The notes beneath the pieces are model-generated. The model was not told where the DNA came from. It made no database searches and saw only the letters and a program-made list of their open reading frames with translations. From positions 1 through 64,000 of the forward strand of contig JAUIRK010001054.1 of the NCBI GenBank assembly GCA_030549495.1: DNA of 64,000 nt, given 5' to 3'. Below are positions 27,601-40,598 of the stretch, piece by piece (position 1 is the stretch's first letter; each line of letters begins with the position of its first letter). Origin of the DNA: Nectonema munidae (taxonomy: Eukaryota > Nematomorpha > Nectonematoida > Nectonematidae). Position numbers and translations under genes: made by a program.

Positions 27601-30600
27601 TCTGATATTGGTGATGTGTTGGCTTTTTTGCACCTTCCCCCTTTTTTAAAAGTATTAATCGTTTTAAACGAGGGTAGATTATGGGGCGGCTTTCTTCCAT
27701 TATATCGTTCTTCATTCTGATATTGGTGATGTGTTGGCTTTTTTGCACCTTCCCCCTTTTTTAAAAGTATTAATCGTTTTAAACGAGGGTAGATTATGGG
27801 GCGGCTTTCTTCCATTATATCGTTCTTCATTCTGATATTGGTGATGTGTTGGCTTTTTTGCACCTTCCCCCTTTTTTAAAAGTATTAATCGTTTTAAACG
27901 AGGGTAGATTATGGGGCGGCTTTCTTCCATTATATCGTTCTTCATTCTGATATTGGTGATGTGTTGGCTTTTTTGCACCTTCCCCCTTTTTTAAAAGTAT
28001 TAATCGTTTTAAACGAGGGTAGATTATGGGGCGGCTTTCTTCCATTATATCGTTCTTCATTCTGATATTGGTGATGTGTTGGCTTTTTTGCACCTTCCCC
28101 CTTTTTTAAAAGTATTAATCGTTTTAAACGAGGGTAGATTATGGGGCGGCTTTCTTCCATTATATCGTTCTTCATTCTGATATTGGTGATGTGTTGGCTT
28201 TTTTGCACCTTCCCCCTTTTTTAAAAGTATTAATCGTTTTAAACGAGGGTAGATTATGGGGCGGCTTTCTTCCATTATATCGTTCTTCATTCTGATATTG
28301 GTGATGTGTTGGCTTTTTTGCACCTTCCCCCTTTTTTAAAAGTATTAATCGTTTTAAACGAGGGTAGATTATGGGGCGGCTTTCTTCCATTATATCGTTC
28401 TTCATTCTGATATTGGTGATGTGTTGGCTTTTTTGCACCTTCCCCCTTTTTTAAAAGTATTAATCGTTTTAAACGAGGGTAGATTATGGGGCGGCTTTCT
28501 TCCATTATATCGTTCTTCATTCTGATATTGGTGATGTGTTGGCTTTTTTGCACCTTCCCCCTTTTTTTAAAAGTATTAATCGTTTTAAACGAGGGTAGAT
28601 TATGGGGCGGCTTTCTTCCATTATATCGTTCTTCATTCTGATATTGGTGATGTGTTGGCTTTTTTGCACCTTCCCCCTTTTTTAAAAGTATTAATCGTTT
28701 TAAACGAGGGTAGATTATGGGGCGGCTTTCTTCCATTATATCGTTCTTCATTCTGATATTGGTGATGTGTTGGCTTTTTTGCACCTTCCCCCTTTTTTAA
28801 AAGTATTAATCGTTTTAAACGAGGGTAGATTATGGGGCGGCTTTCTTCCATTATATCGTTCTTCATTCTGATATTGGTGATGTGTTGGCTTTTTTGCACC
28901 TTCCCCCTTTTTTAAAAGTATTAATCGTTTTAAACGAGGGTAGATTATGGGGCGGCTTTCTTCCATTATATCGTTCTTCATTCTGATATTGGTGATGTGT
29001 TGGCTTTTTTGCACCTTCCCCCTTTTTTAAAAGTATTAATCGTTTTAAACGAGGGTAGATTATGGGGCGGCTTTCTTCCATTATATCGTTCTTCATTCTG
29101 ATATTGGTGATGTGTTGGCTTTTTTGCACCTTCCCCTTTTTTAAAAGTATTAATCGTTTTAAACGAGGGTAGATTATGGGGCGGCTTTCTTCCATTATAT
29201 CGTTCTTCATTCTGATATTGGTGATGTGTTGGCTTTTTTGCACCTTCCCCCTTTTTTAAAAGTATTAATCGTTTTAAACGAGGGTAGATTATGGGGCGGC
29301 TTTCTTCCATTATATCGTTCTTCATTCTGATATTGGTGATGTGTTGGCTTTTTTGCACCTTCCCCCTTTTTTAAAAGTATTAATCGTTTTAAACGAGGGT
29401 AGATTATGGGGCGGCTTTCTTCCATTATATCGTTCTTCATTCTGATATTGGTGATGTGTTGGCTTTTTTGCACCTTCCCCCTTTTTTAAAAGTATTAATC
29501 GTTTTAAACGAGGGTAGATTATGGGGCGGCTTTCTTCCATTATATCGTTCTTCATTCTGATATTGGTGATGTGTTGGCTTTTTTGCACCTTCCCCCTTTT
29601 ATTAAACGTTTTAAACGAGGGTAGATTATGGGGCGGCTTTCTTCCATTATATCGTTCTTCATTCTGATATTGGTGATGTGTTGGCTTTCTTGCACCTTCC
29701 CCCTTTTTTAAAAGTATTAATCGTTTTAAACGAGGGTAGATTATGGGGCGGCTTTCTTCCATTATATCGTTCTTCATTCTGATATTGGTGATGTGTTGGC
29801 TTTTTTGCACCTTCTCCCTTTTTTAAAAGTATTAATCGTTTTAAACGAGGGTAGATTATGGGGCGGCTTTCTTCCATTATATCGTTCTTCATTCTGATAT
29901 TGGTGATGTGTTGGCTTTTTTGCACCTTCCCCCTTTTTTAAAAGTATTAATCGTTTTAAACGAGGGTAGATTATGGGGCGGCTTTCTTCCATTATATCGT
30001 TCTTCATTCTGATATTGGTGATGTGTTGGCTTTTTTGCACCTTCCCCCTTTTTTAAAAGTATTAATCGTTTTAAACGAGGGTAGATTATGGGGCGGCTTT
30101 CTTCCATTATATCGTTCTTCATTCTGATATTGGTGATGTGTTGGCTTTTTTGCACCTTCTCCCTTTTTTAAAAGTATTAATCGTTTTAAACGAGGGTAGA
30201 TTATGGGGCGGCTTTCTTCCATTATATCGTTCTTCATTCTGATATTGGTGATGTGTTGGCTTTTTTGCACCTTCCCCCTTTTTTAAAAGTATTAATCGTT
30301 TTAAACGAGGGTAGATTATGGGGCGGCTTTCTTCCATTATATCGTTCTTCATTCTGATATTGGTGATGTGTTGGCTTTTTTGCACCTTCCCCCTTTTTTA
30401 AAAGTATTAATCGTTTTAAACGAGGGTAGATTATGGGGCGGCTTTCTTCCATTATATCGTTCTTCATTCTGATATTGGTGATGTGTTGGCTTTTTTGCAC
30501 CTTCCCCCTTTTTTTAAAAAGTATTAATCGTTTAAAACGAGGGTAGATTATGAGGCGGCTTTCTTCCATTATATCGTTCTTCATTCTGATATTGGTGATG

Positions 30601-33600
30601 TGTAGGCTTTTTTGCACCTTCCCCTTTTTTTTAAAAAGTATTAATCGTTTTAAACGAGGGTAGATTATGGGGCGGCTTTCTTCCATTATATCGTTCTTCA
30701 TTCTGATATTGGTGATGTGTTGGCTTTTTTGCACCTTCCCCCTTTTTTAAAAGTATTAATCGTTTTAAACGAGGGTAGATTATGGGGCGGCTTTCTTCCA
30801 TTATATCGTTCTTCATTCTGATATTGGTGATGTGTTGGCTTTTTTGCACCTTCCCCCTTTTTTAAAAGTATTAATCGTTTTAAACGAGGGTAGATTATGG
30901 GGCGGCTTTCTTCCATTATATCGTTCTTCATTCTGATATTGGTGATGTGTTGGCTTTTTTGCACCTTCCCCCTTTTTTAAAAGTATTAATCGTTTTAAAC
31001 GAGGGTAGATTATGGGGCGGCTTTCTTCCATTATATCGTTCTTCATTCTGATATTGGTGATGTGTTGGCTTTTTTGCACCTTCCCCCTTTTTTAAAAGTA
31101 TTAATCGTTTTAAACGAGGGTAGATTATGGGGCGGCTTTCTTCCATTATATCGTTCTTCATTCTGATATTGGTGATGTGTTGGCTTTTTTGCACCTTCCC
31201 CCTTTTTTAAAAGTATTAATCGTTTTAAACGAGGGTAGATTATGGGGCGGCTTTCTTCCATTAAATCGTTCTTCATTCTGATATTGGTGATGTGTTGGCT
31301 TTTTTGCACCTTCCCCCTTTTTTTAAAAGTATTAATCGTTTTAAACGAGGGTAGATTATGGGGCGGCTTTCTTCCATTATATCGTTCTTCATTCTGATAT
31401 TGGTGATGTGTTGGCTTTTTTGCACCTTCCCCCTTTTTTAAAAGTATTAATCGTTTTAAACGAGGGTAGATTATGGGGCGGCTTTCTTCCATTATATCGT
31501 TCTTCATTCTGATATTGGTGATGTGTTGGCTTTTTTGCACCTTCCCCCTTTTTTAAAAGTATTAATCGTTTTAAACGAGGGTAGATTATGGGGCGGCTTT
31601 CTTCCATTATATCGTTCTTCATTCTGATATTGGTGATGTGTTGGCTTTTTTGCACCTTCCCCCTTTTTTAAAAGTATTAATCGTTTTAAACGAGGGTAGA
31701 TTATGGGGCGGCTTTCTTCCATTATATCGTTCTTCATTCTGATATTGGTGATGTGTTGGCTTTTTTGCACCTTCCCCCTTTTTTAAAAGTATTAATCGTT
31801 TTAAACGAGGGTAGATTATGGGGCGGCTTTCTTCCATTATATCGTTCTTCATTCTGATATTGGTGATGTGTTGGCTTTTTTGCACCTTCCCCCTTTTTTA
31901 AAAGTATTAATCGTTTTAAACGAGGGTAGATTATGGGGCGGCTTTCTTCCATTATATCGTTCTTCATTCTGATATTGGTGATGTGTTGGCTTTTTTGCAC
32001 CTTCCCCCTTTTTTAAAAGTATTAATCGTTTTAAACGAGGGTAGATTATGGGGCGGCTTTCTTCCATTATATCGTTCTTCATTCTGATATTGGTGATGTG
32101 TTGGCTTTTTTGCACCTTCCCCTTTTTTAAAAGTATTAATCGTTTTAAACGAGGGTAGATTATGGGGCGGCTTTCTTCCATTATATCGTTCTTCATTCTG
32201 ATATTGGTGATGTGTTGGCTTTTTTGCACCTTCCCCCTTTTTTAAAAGTATTAATCGTTTTAAACGAGGGTAGATTATGGGGCGGCTTTCTTCCATTAAA
32301 TCGTTCTTCATTCTGATATTGGTGATGTGTTGGCTTTTTTGCACCTTCCCCCTTTTTTAAAAGTATTAATCGTTTTAAACGAGGGTAGATTATGGGGCGG
32401 CTTTCTTCCATTAAATCGTTCTTCATTCTGATATTGGTGATGTGTTGGCTTTCTTGCACCTTCCCCCTTTTTTAAAAGTATTAATCGTTTTAAACGAGGG
32501 TAGATTATGGGGCGGCTTTCTTCCATTATATCGTTCTTCATTCTGATATTGGTGATGTGTTGGCTTTTTTGCACCTTCCCCCCTTTTTAAAAGTATTAAT
32601 CGTTTTAAACGAGGGTAGATTATGGGGTGGCTTTCTTCCATTATATCGTTCTTCATTCTGATATTGGTGATGTGTTGGCTTTTTTGCACCTTCCCCCTTT
32701 TTTAAAAGTATTAATCGTTTTAAACGAGGGTAGATTATGGGGCGGCTTTCTTCCATTATATCGTTCTTCATTCTGATATTGGTGATGTGTTGGCTTTTTT
32801 GCACCTTCCCCCTTTTTTAAAAGTATTAATCGTTTTAAACGAGGGTAGATTATGGGGCGGCTTTCTTCCATTATATCGTTCTTCATTCTGATATTGGTGA
32901 TGTGTTGGCTTTCTTGCACCTTCCCCCTTTTTTAAAAGTATTAATCGTTTTAAACGAGGGTAGATTATGGGGCGGCTTTCTTCCATTATATCGTTCTTCA
33001 TTCTGATATTGGTGATGTGTTGGCTTTCTTGCACCTTCCCCCTTTTTTAAAAGTATTAATCGTTTTAAACGAGGGTAGATTATGGGGCGGCTTTCTTCCA
33101 TTATATCGTTCTTCATTCTGATATTGGTGATGTGTTGGCTTTTTTGCACCTTCCCCCTTTTTTAAAAGTATTAATCGTTTTAAACGAGGGTAGATTATGG
33201 GGCGGCTTTCTTCCATTATATCGTTCTTCATTCTGATATTGGTGATGTGTTGGCTTTCTTGCACCTTCCCCCTTTTTTAAAAGTATTAATCGTTTTAAAC
33301 GAGGGTAGATTATGGGGCGGCTTTCTTCCATTATATCGTTCTTCATTCTGATATTGGTGATGTGTTGGCTTTTTTGCACCTTCCCCCTTTTTTAAAAGTA
33401 TTAATCGTTTTAAACGAGGGTAGATTATGGGGCGGCTTTCTTCCATTATATCGTTCTTCATTCTGATATTGGTGATGTGTTGGCTTTCTTGCACCTTCCC
33501 CCTTTTTTAAAAGTATTAATCGTTTTAAACGAGGGTAGATTATGGGGCGGCTTTCTTCCATTATATCGTTCTTCATTCTGATATTGGTGATGTGTTGGCT

Positions 33601-36600
33601 ATTTTGCACCTTTCCCCTTTTTTAAAAGTATTAATCGTTTTAAACGAGGGTAGATTATGGGGCGGCTTTCTTCCATTAAATCGTTCTTCATTCTGATATT
33701 GGTGATGTGTTGGCTTTTTTGCACCTTCTCCCTTTTTTAAAAGTATTAATCGTTTTAAACGAGGGTAGATTATGGGGCGGCTTTCTTCCATTATATCGTT
33801 CTTCATTCTGATATTGGTGATGTGTTGGCTTTCTTGCACCTTCCCCCTTTTTTAAAAGTATTAATCGTTTTAAACGAGGGTAGATTATGGGGCGGCTTTC
33901 TTCCATTATATCGTTCTTCATTCTGATATTGGTGATGTGTTGGCTTTTTTGCACCTTCCCCCTTTTTTAAAAGTATTAATCGTTTTAAACGAGGGTAGAT
34001 TATGGGGCGGCTTTCTTCCATTATATCGTTCTTCATTCTGATATTGGTGATGTGTTGGCTTTTTTGCACCTTCCCCCTTTTTTAAAAGTATTAATCGTTT
34101 TAAACGAGGGTAGATTATGGGGCGGCTTTCTTCCATTATATCGTTCTTCATTCTGATATTGGTGATGTGTTGGCTTTTTTGCACCTTCCCCCTTTTTTAA
34201 AAGTATTAATCGTTTTAAACGAGGGTAGATTATGGGGCGGCTTTCTTCCATTAAATCGTTCTTCATTCTGATATTGGTGATGTGTTGGCTTTTTTGCACC
34301 TTCTCCCTTTTTTAAAAGTATTAATCGTTTTAAACGAGGGTAGATTATGGGGCGGCTTTCTTCCATTATATCGTTCTTCATTCTGATATTGGTGATGTGT
34401 TGGCTTTCTTGCACCTTCTCCCTTTTTTTAAAAGTATTAATCGTTTTAAACGAGGGTAGATTATGGGGCGGCTTTCTTCCATTATATCGTTCTTCATTCT
34501 GATATTGGTGATGTGTTGGCTTTCTTGCACCTTCCCCCTTTTTTTAAAAGTATTAATCGTTTTAAACGAGGGTAGATTATGGGGCGGCTTTCTTCCATTA
34601 TATCGTTCTTCATTCTGATATTGGTGATGTGTTGGCTTTTTTGCACCTTCCCCCTTTTTAAAAGTATTAATCGTTTTAAAGGAGGGTAGATTATGTGGCG
34701 GCTTTCTTCCATTATATCGTTCTTCATTCTGATATTGGTGATGTGTTGGCTTTTTTGCACCTTCCCCCTTTTTTAAAAGTATTAATCGTTTTAAACGAGG
34801 GTAGATTATGGGGCGGCTTTCTTCCATTATATCGTTCTTCATTCTGATATTGGTGATGTGTTGGCTTTCTTGCACCTTCCCCCTTTTTTAAAAGTATTAA
34901 TCGTTTTAAACGAGGGTAGATTATGGGGCGGCTTTCTTCCATTATATCGTTCTTCATTCTGATATTGGTGATGTGTTGGCTTTCTTGCACCTTCCCCCTT
35001 TTTTAAAAGTATTAATCGTTTTAAACGAGGGTAGATTATGGGGCGGCTTTCTTCCATTAAATCGTTCTTCATTCTGATATTGGTTATGTGTTGGCTTTTT
35101 TGCACCTTCCCCCTTTTTTAAAAGTATTAATCGTTTTAAACGAGGGTAGATTATGGGGCGGCTTTCTTCCATTAAATCGTTCTTCATTCTGATATTGGTT
35201 ATGTGTCGGCTTTCTTGCACCTTCCCCCTTTTTTAAAAGTATTAATCGTTTTAAACGAGGGTAGATTATGGGGCGGCTTTCTTCCATTAAATCGTTCTTC
35301 ATTCTGATATTGGTGATGTGTTGGCTTTCTTGCACCTTCCCCCTTTTTTAAAAGTATTAATCGTTTTAAACGAGGGTAGATTATGGGGCGGCTTTCTTCC
35401 ATTAAATCGTTCTTCATTCTGATATTGGTGATGTGTTGGCTTTCTTGCACCTTCCCCCTTTTTTAAAAGTATTAATCGTTTTAAACGAGGGTAGATTATG
35501 GGGCGGCTTTCTTCTATTAAATCGTTCTTCATTCTGATATTGGTGATGTGTTGGCTTTCTTGCACCTTTCCCCTTTTTTAAAAGTATTAATCGTTTTAAA
35601 CGAGGGTAGATTATGGGGCGGCTTTCTTCCATTATATCGTTCTTCATTCTGATATTGGTGATGTGTTGGCTTTTTTGCACCTTCCCCCTTTTTTAAAAGT
35701 ATTAATCGTTTTAAACGAGGGTAGATTATGGGGCGGCTTTCTTCTATTAAATCGTTCTTCATTCTGATATTGGTGATGTGTTGGCTTTTTTGCACCTTCC
35801 CCCTTTTTTAAAAGTATTAATCGTTTTAAACGAGGGTAGATTATGGGGCGGCTTTCTTCCATTAAATCGTTCTTCATTCTGATATTGGTGATGTGTTGGC
35901 TTTTTTGCACCTTCCCCCTTTTTTAAAAGTATTAATCGTTTTAAACGAGGGTAGATTATGGGGCGGCTTTCTTCCATTAAATCGTTCTTCATTCTGATAT
36001 TGGTGATGTGTTGGCTTTTTTGCACCTTCCCCCTTTTTTAAAAGTATTAATCGTTTTAAACGAGGGTAGATTATGGGGCGGCTTTCTTCCATTAAATCAT
36101 TCTTCATTCTGATATTGGTGATGTGTTGGCTTTTTTGCACCTTCCCCCTTTTTTAAAAGTATTAATCGTTTTAAACGAGGGTAGATTATGGGGCGGCTTT
36201 CTTCCATTAAATCGTTCTTCATTCTGATATTGGTGATGTGTTGGCTTTTTTGCACCTTCCCCCTTTTTTAAAAGTATTAATCGTTTTAAACGAGGGTAGA
36301 TTATGGGGCGGCTTTCTTCCATTAAATCATTCTTCATTCTGATATTGGTGATGTGTTGGCTTTTTTGCACCTTCCCCCTTTTTTAAAAGTATTAATCGTT
36401 TTAAACGAGGGTAGATTATGGGGCGGCTTTCTTCCATTAAATCGTTCTTCATTCTGATATTGGTGATGTGTTGGCTTTCTTGCACCTTCCCCTTTTTTAA
36501 AAGTATTAATCGTTTTAAACGAGGGTAGATTATGGGGCGGCTTTCTTCCATTAAATCGTTCTTCATTCTGATATTGGTGATGTGTTGGCTTTTTTGCACC

Positions 36601-39600
36601 TTCCCCCTTTTTTAAAAGTATTAATCGTTTTAAACGAGGGTAGATTATGGGGCGGCTTTCTTCCATTAAATCATTCTTCATTCTGATATTGGTGATGTGT
36701 TGGCTTTTTTGCACCTTCCCCCTTTTTTAAAAGTTTTAATCGTTTTAAACGAGGGTAGATTATGGGGCGGCTTTCTTCCATTAAATCATTCTTCATTCTG
36801 ATATTGGTGATGTGTTGGCTTTTTTGCACCTTCCCCTTTTTTAAAAGTATTAATCGTTTTAAACGAGGGTAGATTATGGGGCGGCTTTCTTCCATTAAAT
36901 CGTTCTTCATTCTGATATTGGTGATGTGTTGGCTTTCTTGCACCTTCCCCTTTTTTAAAAGTATTAATCGTTTTAAACGAGGGTAGATTATGGGGCGGCT
37001 TTCTTCCATTATATCGTTCTTCATTCTGATATTGGTGATGTGTTGGCTTTCTTGCACCTTCCCCCTTTTTTAAAAGTATTAATCGTTTTAAACGAGGGTA
37101 GATTATGGGGCGGCTTTCTTCCATTAAATCGTTCTTCATTCTGATATTGGTGATGTGTTGGCTTTTTTGCACCTTCCCCCTTTTTTAAAAGTATTAATCG
37201 TTTTAAACGAGGGTAGATTATGGGGCGGCTTTCTTCCATTAAATCATTCTTCATTCTGATATTGGTGATGTGTTGGCTTTTTTGCACCTTCCCCCTTTTT
37301 TAAAAGTATTAATCGTTTTAAACGAGGGTAGATTATGGGGCGGCTTTCTTCCATTAAATCGTTCTTCATTCTGATATTGGTGATGTGTTGGCTTTTTTGC
37401 ACCTTCCCCCTTTTTTAAAAGTATTAATCGTTTTAAACGAGGGTAGATTATGGGGCGGCTTTCTTCCATTATATCGTTCTTCATTCTGATATTGGTGATG
37501 TGTTGGCTTTTTTGCACCTTCCCCCTTTTTTAAAAGTATTAATCGTTTTAAACGAGGGTAGATTATGGGGCGGCTTTCTTCCATTAAATCGTTCTTCATT
37601 CTGATATTGGTGATGTGTTGGCTTTTTTGCACCTTCCCCCTTTTTTAAAAGTATTAATCGTTTTAAACGAGGGTAGATTATGGGGCGGCTTTCTTCCATT
37701 AAATCGTTCTTCATTCTGATATTGGTGATGTGTTGGCTTTTTTGCACCTTCCCCCTTTTTTAAAAGTATTAATCGTTTTAAACGAGGGTAGATTATGGGG
37801 CGGCTTTCTTCCATTAAATCTTTCTTCATTCTGATATTGGTGATGTGTTGGCTTTTTTGCACCTTCCCCCTTTTTTAAAAGTATTAATCGTTTTAAACGA
37901 GGGTAGATTATGGGGCGGCTTTCTTCCATTATATCGTTCTTCATTCTGATATTGGTGATGTGTTGGCTTTTTTGCACCTTCCCCCTTTTTTAAAAGTATT
38001 AATCGTTTTAAACGAGGGTAGATTATGGGGCGGCTTTCTTCCATTAAATCGTTCTTCATTCTGATATTGGTGATGTGTTGGCTTTTTTGCACCTTCCCCC
38101 TTTTTTAAAAGTATTAATCGTTTTAAACGAGGGTAGATTATGGGGCGGCTTTCTTCCATTAAATCGTTCTTCATTCTGATATTGGTGATGTGTTGGCTTT
38201 CTTGCACCTTCCCCCTTTTTTAAAAGTATTAATCGTTTTAAACGAGGGTAGATTATGGGGCGGCTTTCTTCCATTATATCGTTCTTCATTCTGATATTGG
38301 TGATGTGTTGGCTTTTTTGCACCTTCCCCTTTTTTTAAAAGTATTAATCGTTTTAAACGAGGGTAGATTATGGGGCGGCTTTCTTCCATTAAATCGTTCT
38401 TCATTCTGATATTGGTGATGTGTTGGCTTTTTTGCACCTTCCCCCTTTTTTAAAAGTATTAATCGTTTTAAACGAGGGTAGATTATGGGGCGGCTTTCTT
38501 CCATTAAATCGTTCTTCATTCTGATATTGGTGATGTGTTGGCTTTTTTGCACCTTCCCCCTTTTTTAAAAGTATTAATCGTTTTAAACGAGGGTAGATTA
38601 TGGGGCGGCTTTCTTCCATTAAATCGTTCTTCATTCTGATATTGGTGATGTGTTGGCTTTTTTGCACCTTCCCCCTTTTTTAAAAGTATTAATCGTTTTA
38701 AACGAGGGTAGATTATGGGGCGGCTTTCTTCCATTATATCGTTCTTCATTCTGATATTGGTGATGTGTTGGCTTTCTTGCACCTTCCCCCTTTTTTAAAA
38801 GTATTAATCGTTTTAAACGAGGGTAGATTATGGGGCGGCTTTCTTCCATTAAATCGTTCTTCATTCTGATATTGGTGATGTGTTGGCTTTTTTGCACCTT
38901 CCCCCTTTTTTAAAAGTATTAATCGTTTTAAACGAGGGTAGATTATGGGGCGGCTTTCTTCCATTAAATCGTTTTTCATTCTGATATTGGTGATTTGTTG
39001 GCTTTTTGCACCTTCCCCCTTTATTTAAAAGTATTAATCGTTTTAAACGAGGGTAGATTATGGGGCGGCTTTCTTCCATTAAATCGTTCTTCATTCTGAT
39101 ATTGGTTATGTGTTGGCTTTTTTGCACCTTCCCCCTTTTTTAAAAGTATTAATCGTTTTAAACGAGGGTAGATTATGGGGCGGCTTTCTTCCATTAAATC
39201 GTTCTTCATTCTGATATTGGTGATGTGTTGGCTTTCTTGCACCTTCCCCCTTTTTTAAAAGTATTAATCGTTTTAAACGAGGGTAGATTATGGGGCGGCT
39301 TTCTTCCATTAAATCGTTCTTCATTCTGATATTGGTGATGTGTTGGCTTTCTTGCACCTTCCCCTTTTTTAAAAGTATTAATCGTTTTAAACGAGGGTAG
39401 ATTATGGGGCGGCTTTCTTCCATTAAATCGTTCTTCATTCTGATATTGGTGATGTGTTGGCTTTTTTGCACCTTCCCCCTTTTTTAAAAGTATTAATCGT
39501 TTTAAACGAGGGTAGATTATGGGGCGGCTTTCTTCCATTAAATCGTTCTTCATTCTGATATTGGTGATGTGTTGGCTTTCTTGCACCTTCCCCCTTTTTT

Positions 39601-40441
39601 AAAAGTATTAATCGTTTTAAACGAGGGTAGATTATGGGGCGGCTTTCTTCCATTATATCGTTCTTCATTCTGATATTGGTGATGTGTTGGCTTTCTTGCA
39701 CCTTCTCCCTTTTTTAAAAGTATTAATCGTTTTAAACGAGGGTAGATTATGGGGCGGCTTTCTTCCATTAAATCGTTCTTCATTCTGATATTGGTTATGT
39801 GTTGGCTTTCTTGCACCTTCCCCCTTTTTTAAAAGTATTAATCGTTTTAAACGAGGGTAGATTATGGGGCGGCTTTCTTCCATTAAATCGTTCTTCATTC
39901 TGATATTGGTTATGTGTTGGCTTTCTTGCACCTTCCCCCTTTTTTAAAAGTATTAATCGTTTTAAACGAGGGTAGATTATGGGGCGGCTTTCTTCCATTA
40001 AATCGTTCTTCATTCTGATATTGGTTATGTGTCGGCTTTCTTGCACCTTCCCCCTTTTTTAAAAGTATTAATCGTTTTAAACGAGGGTAGATTATGGGGC
40101 GGCTTTCTTCCATTAAATCGTTCTTCATTCTGATATTGGTTATGTGTTGGCTTTCTTGCACCTTCCTCCTTTTTTAAAAGTATTAATCGTTTTAAACGAG
40201 GGTAGATTATGGGGCGGCTTTCTTCCATTAAATCGTTCTTCATTCTGATATTGGTTATGTGTTGGCTTTCTTGCACCTTTTCCCTTTTTTAAAAGTATTA
40301 ATCGTTTTAAACGAGGGTAGATTATGGGGCGGCTTTCTTCCATTAAATCGTTCTTCATTCTGATATTGGTTATGTGTCGGCTTTCTTGCACCTTCCCTCT
40401 TTTTTAAAAGTATTAATCGTTTTAAACGAGGGTAGATTATG
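666..40441 (+). repeat. 115-bp satellite, about 345 tandem copies
   Basis: Head-to-tail units start at 666, 781, 896, 1011 and so on to 40441, all in one orientation. A unit opens with AAAAGTATTAATCG, then the dyad TCGTTTTAAACGA, GGGTAGATTATGGGGCGG, CTTTCTTCCATTATATCG, TTCTTCATTCTGATATTGG, TGATGTGTTGG, a T-run, GCACCTTCC, and ends in a C(n)T(n) tract. Units are 115-117 bp; most length change lies in the C/T tract and in the T-run before GCACC. Most units are nearly identical. Recurrent single-base variants are TATATCG/TAAATCG, CTTTTTTGC/CTTTCTTGC, GGTGATG/GGTTATG and the central base of the dyad. No unrelated sequence interrupts the array. The first unit begins abruptly after 'ttggat' and the last breaks off after GATTATG. 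The assembled copy number may differ from the true one. Confidence 0.98.
677..689. other. CENP-B-box-like dyad (first of about 345 copies)
   Basis: TCGTTT-T-AAACGA is a perfect 6-bp inverted repeat around one base. With two bases on either side it matches seven of the nine core positions of the mammalian CENP-B box (NTTCGNNNNANNCGGGN); the first T and the second-to-last core G differ. Each satellite unit has one copy. A minority have A at the centre, which is the reverse complement of the common form. A binding role is inference. Confidence 0.45.
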
Positions 40442-40488
40442 TTGCGAATTTCTAGTCCTAAATTCCTTTCATCTCAAATTACTAAATA
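40442..40488. other. spacer between satellite and Tigger end
   Basis: This is 47 bp of unique sequence between the last partial satellite unit and the TA dinucleotide (40487-40488) that precedes the Tigger terminal repeat. Confidence 0.6.
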
Positions 40489-40570
40489 CAGTCGATATTC
40501 GCTATAAGCATCTTCACGGGAGTGACAACTTTGGTGCTTATATCGAATATGTGCTTGTATCGAATTTTCG
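40489..40570 (+). repeat. Tigger terminal inverted repeat with internal dyad
   Basis: The terminal CAGTCGATATTCGCTATAAG is followed by a partial inverted copy, GCTTATATCGAATATG, at 40537-40552. A third related stretch, GCTTGTATCGAATTTTCG, follows at 40554-40571. Such nested 'TTCG...TATAAG' repeats recur in arthropod Tigger ends. The segment TTCGCTATAAGC also resembles the first part of a CENP-B box. Confidence 0.6.
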
Positions 40571-40598
40571 AATTAAAATGTTTCATAAGTTAATATAA

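Noticed and set aside
615-40391. Long minus-strand open frames (66-242 codons) through the satellite
   Set aside because: The unit is 115-117 bp, so the frame rotates each copy. Two of the three frames happen to lack stops and the third has one. Long frames follow from repeat arithmetic; there is no independent start, splice site or codon signature.
666-40441. CRISPR array
   Set aside because: Units are contiguous with no unique spacers, the length is 115 bp, and the context is a eukaryotic genome with no cas genes.
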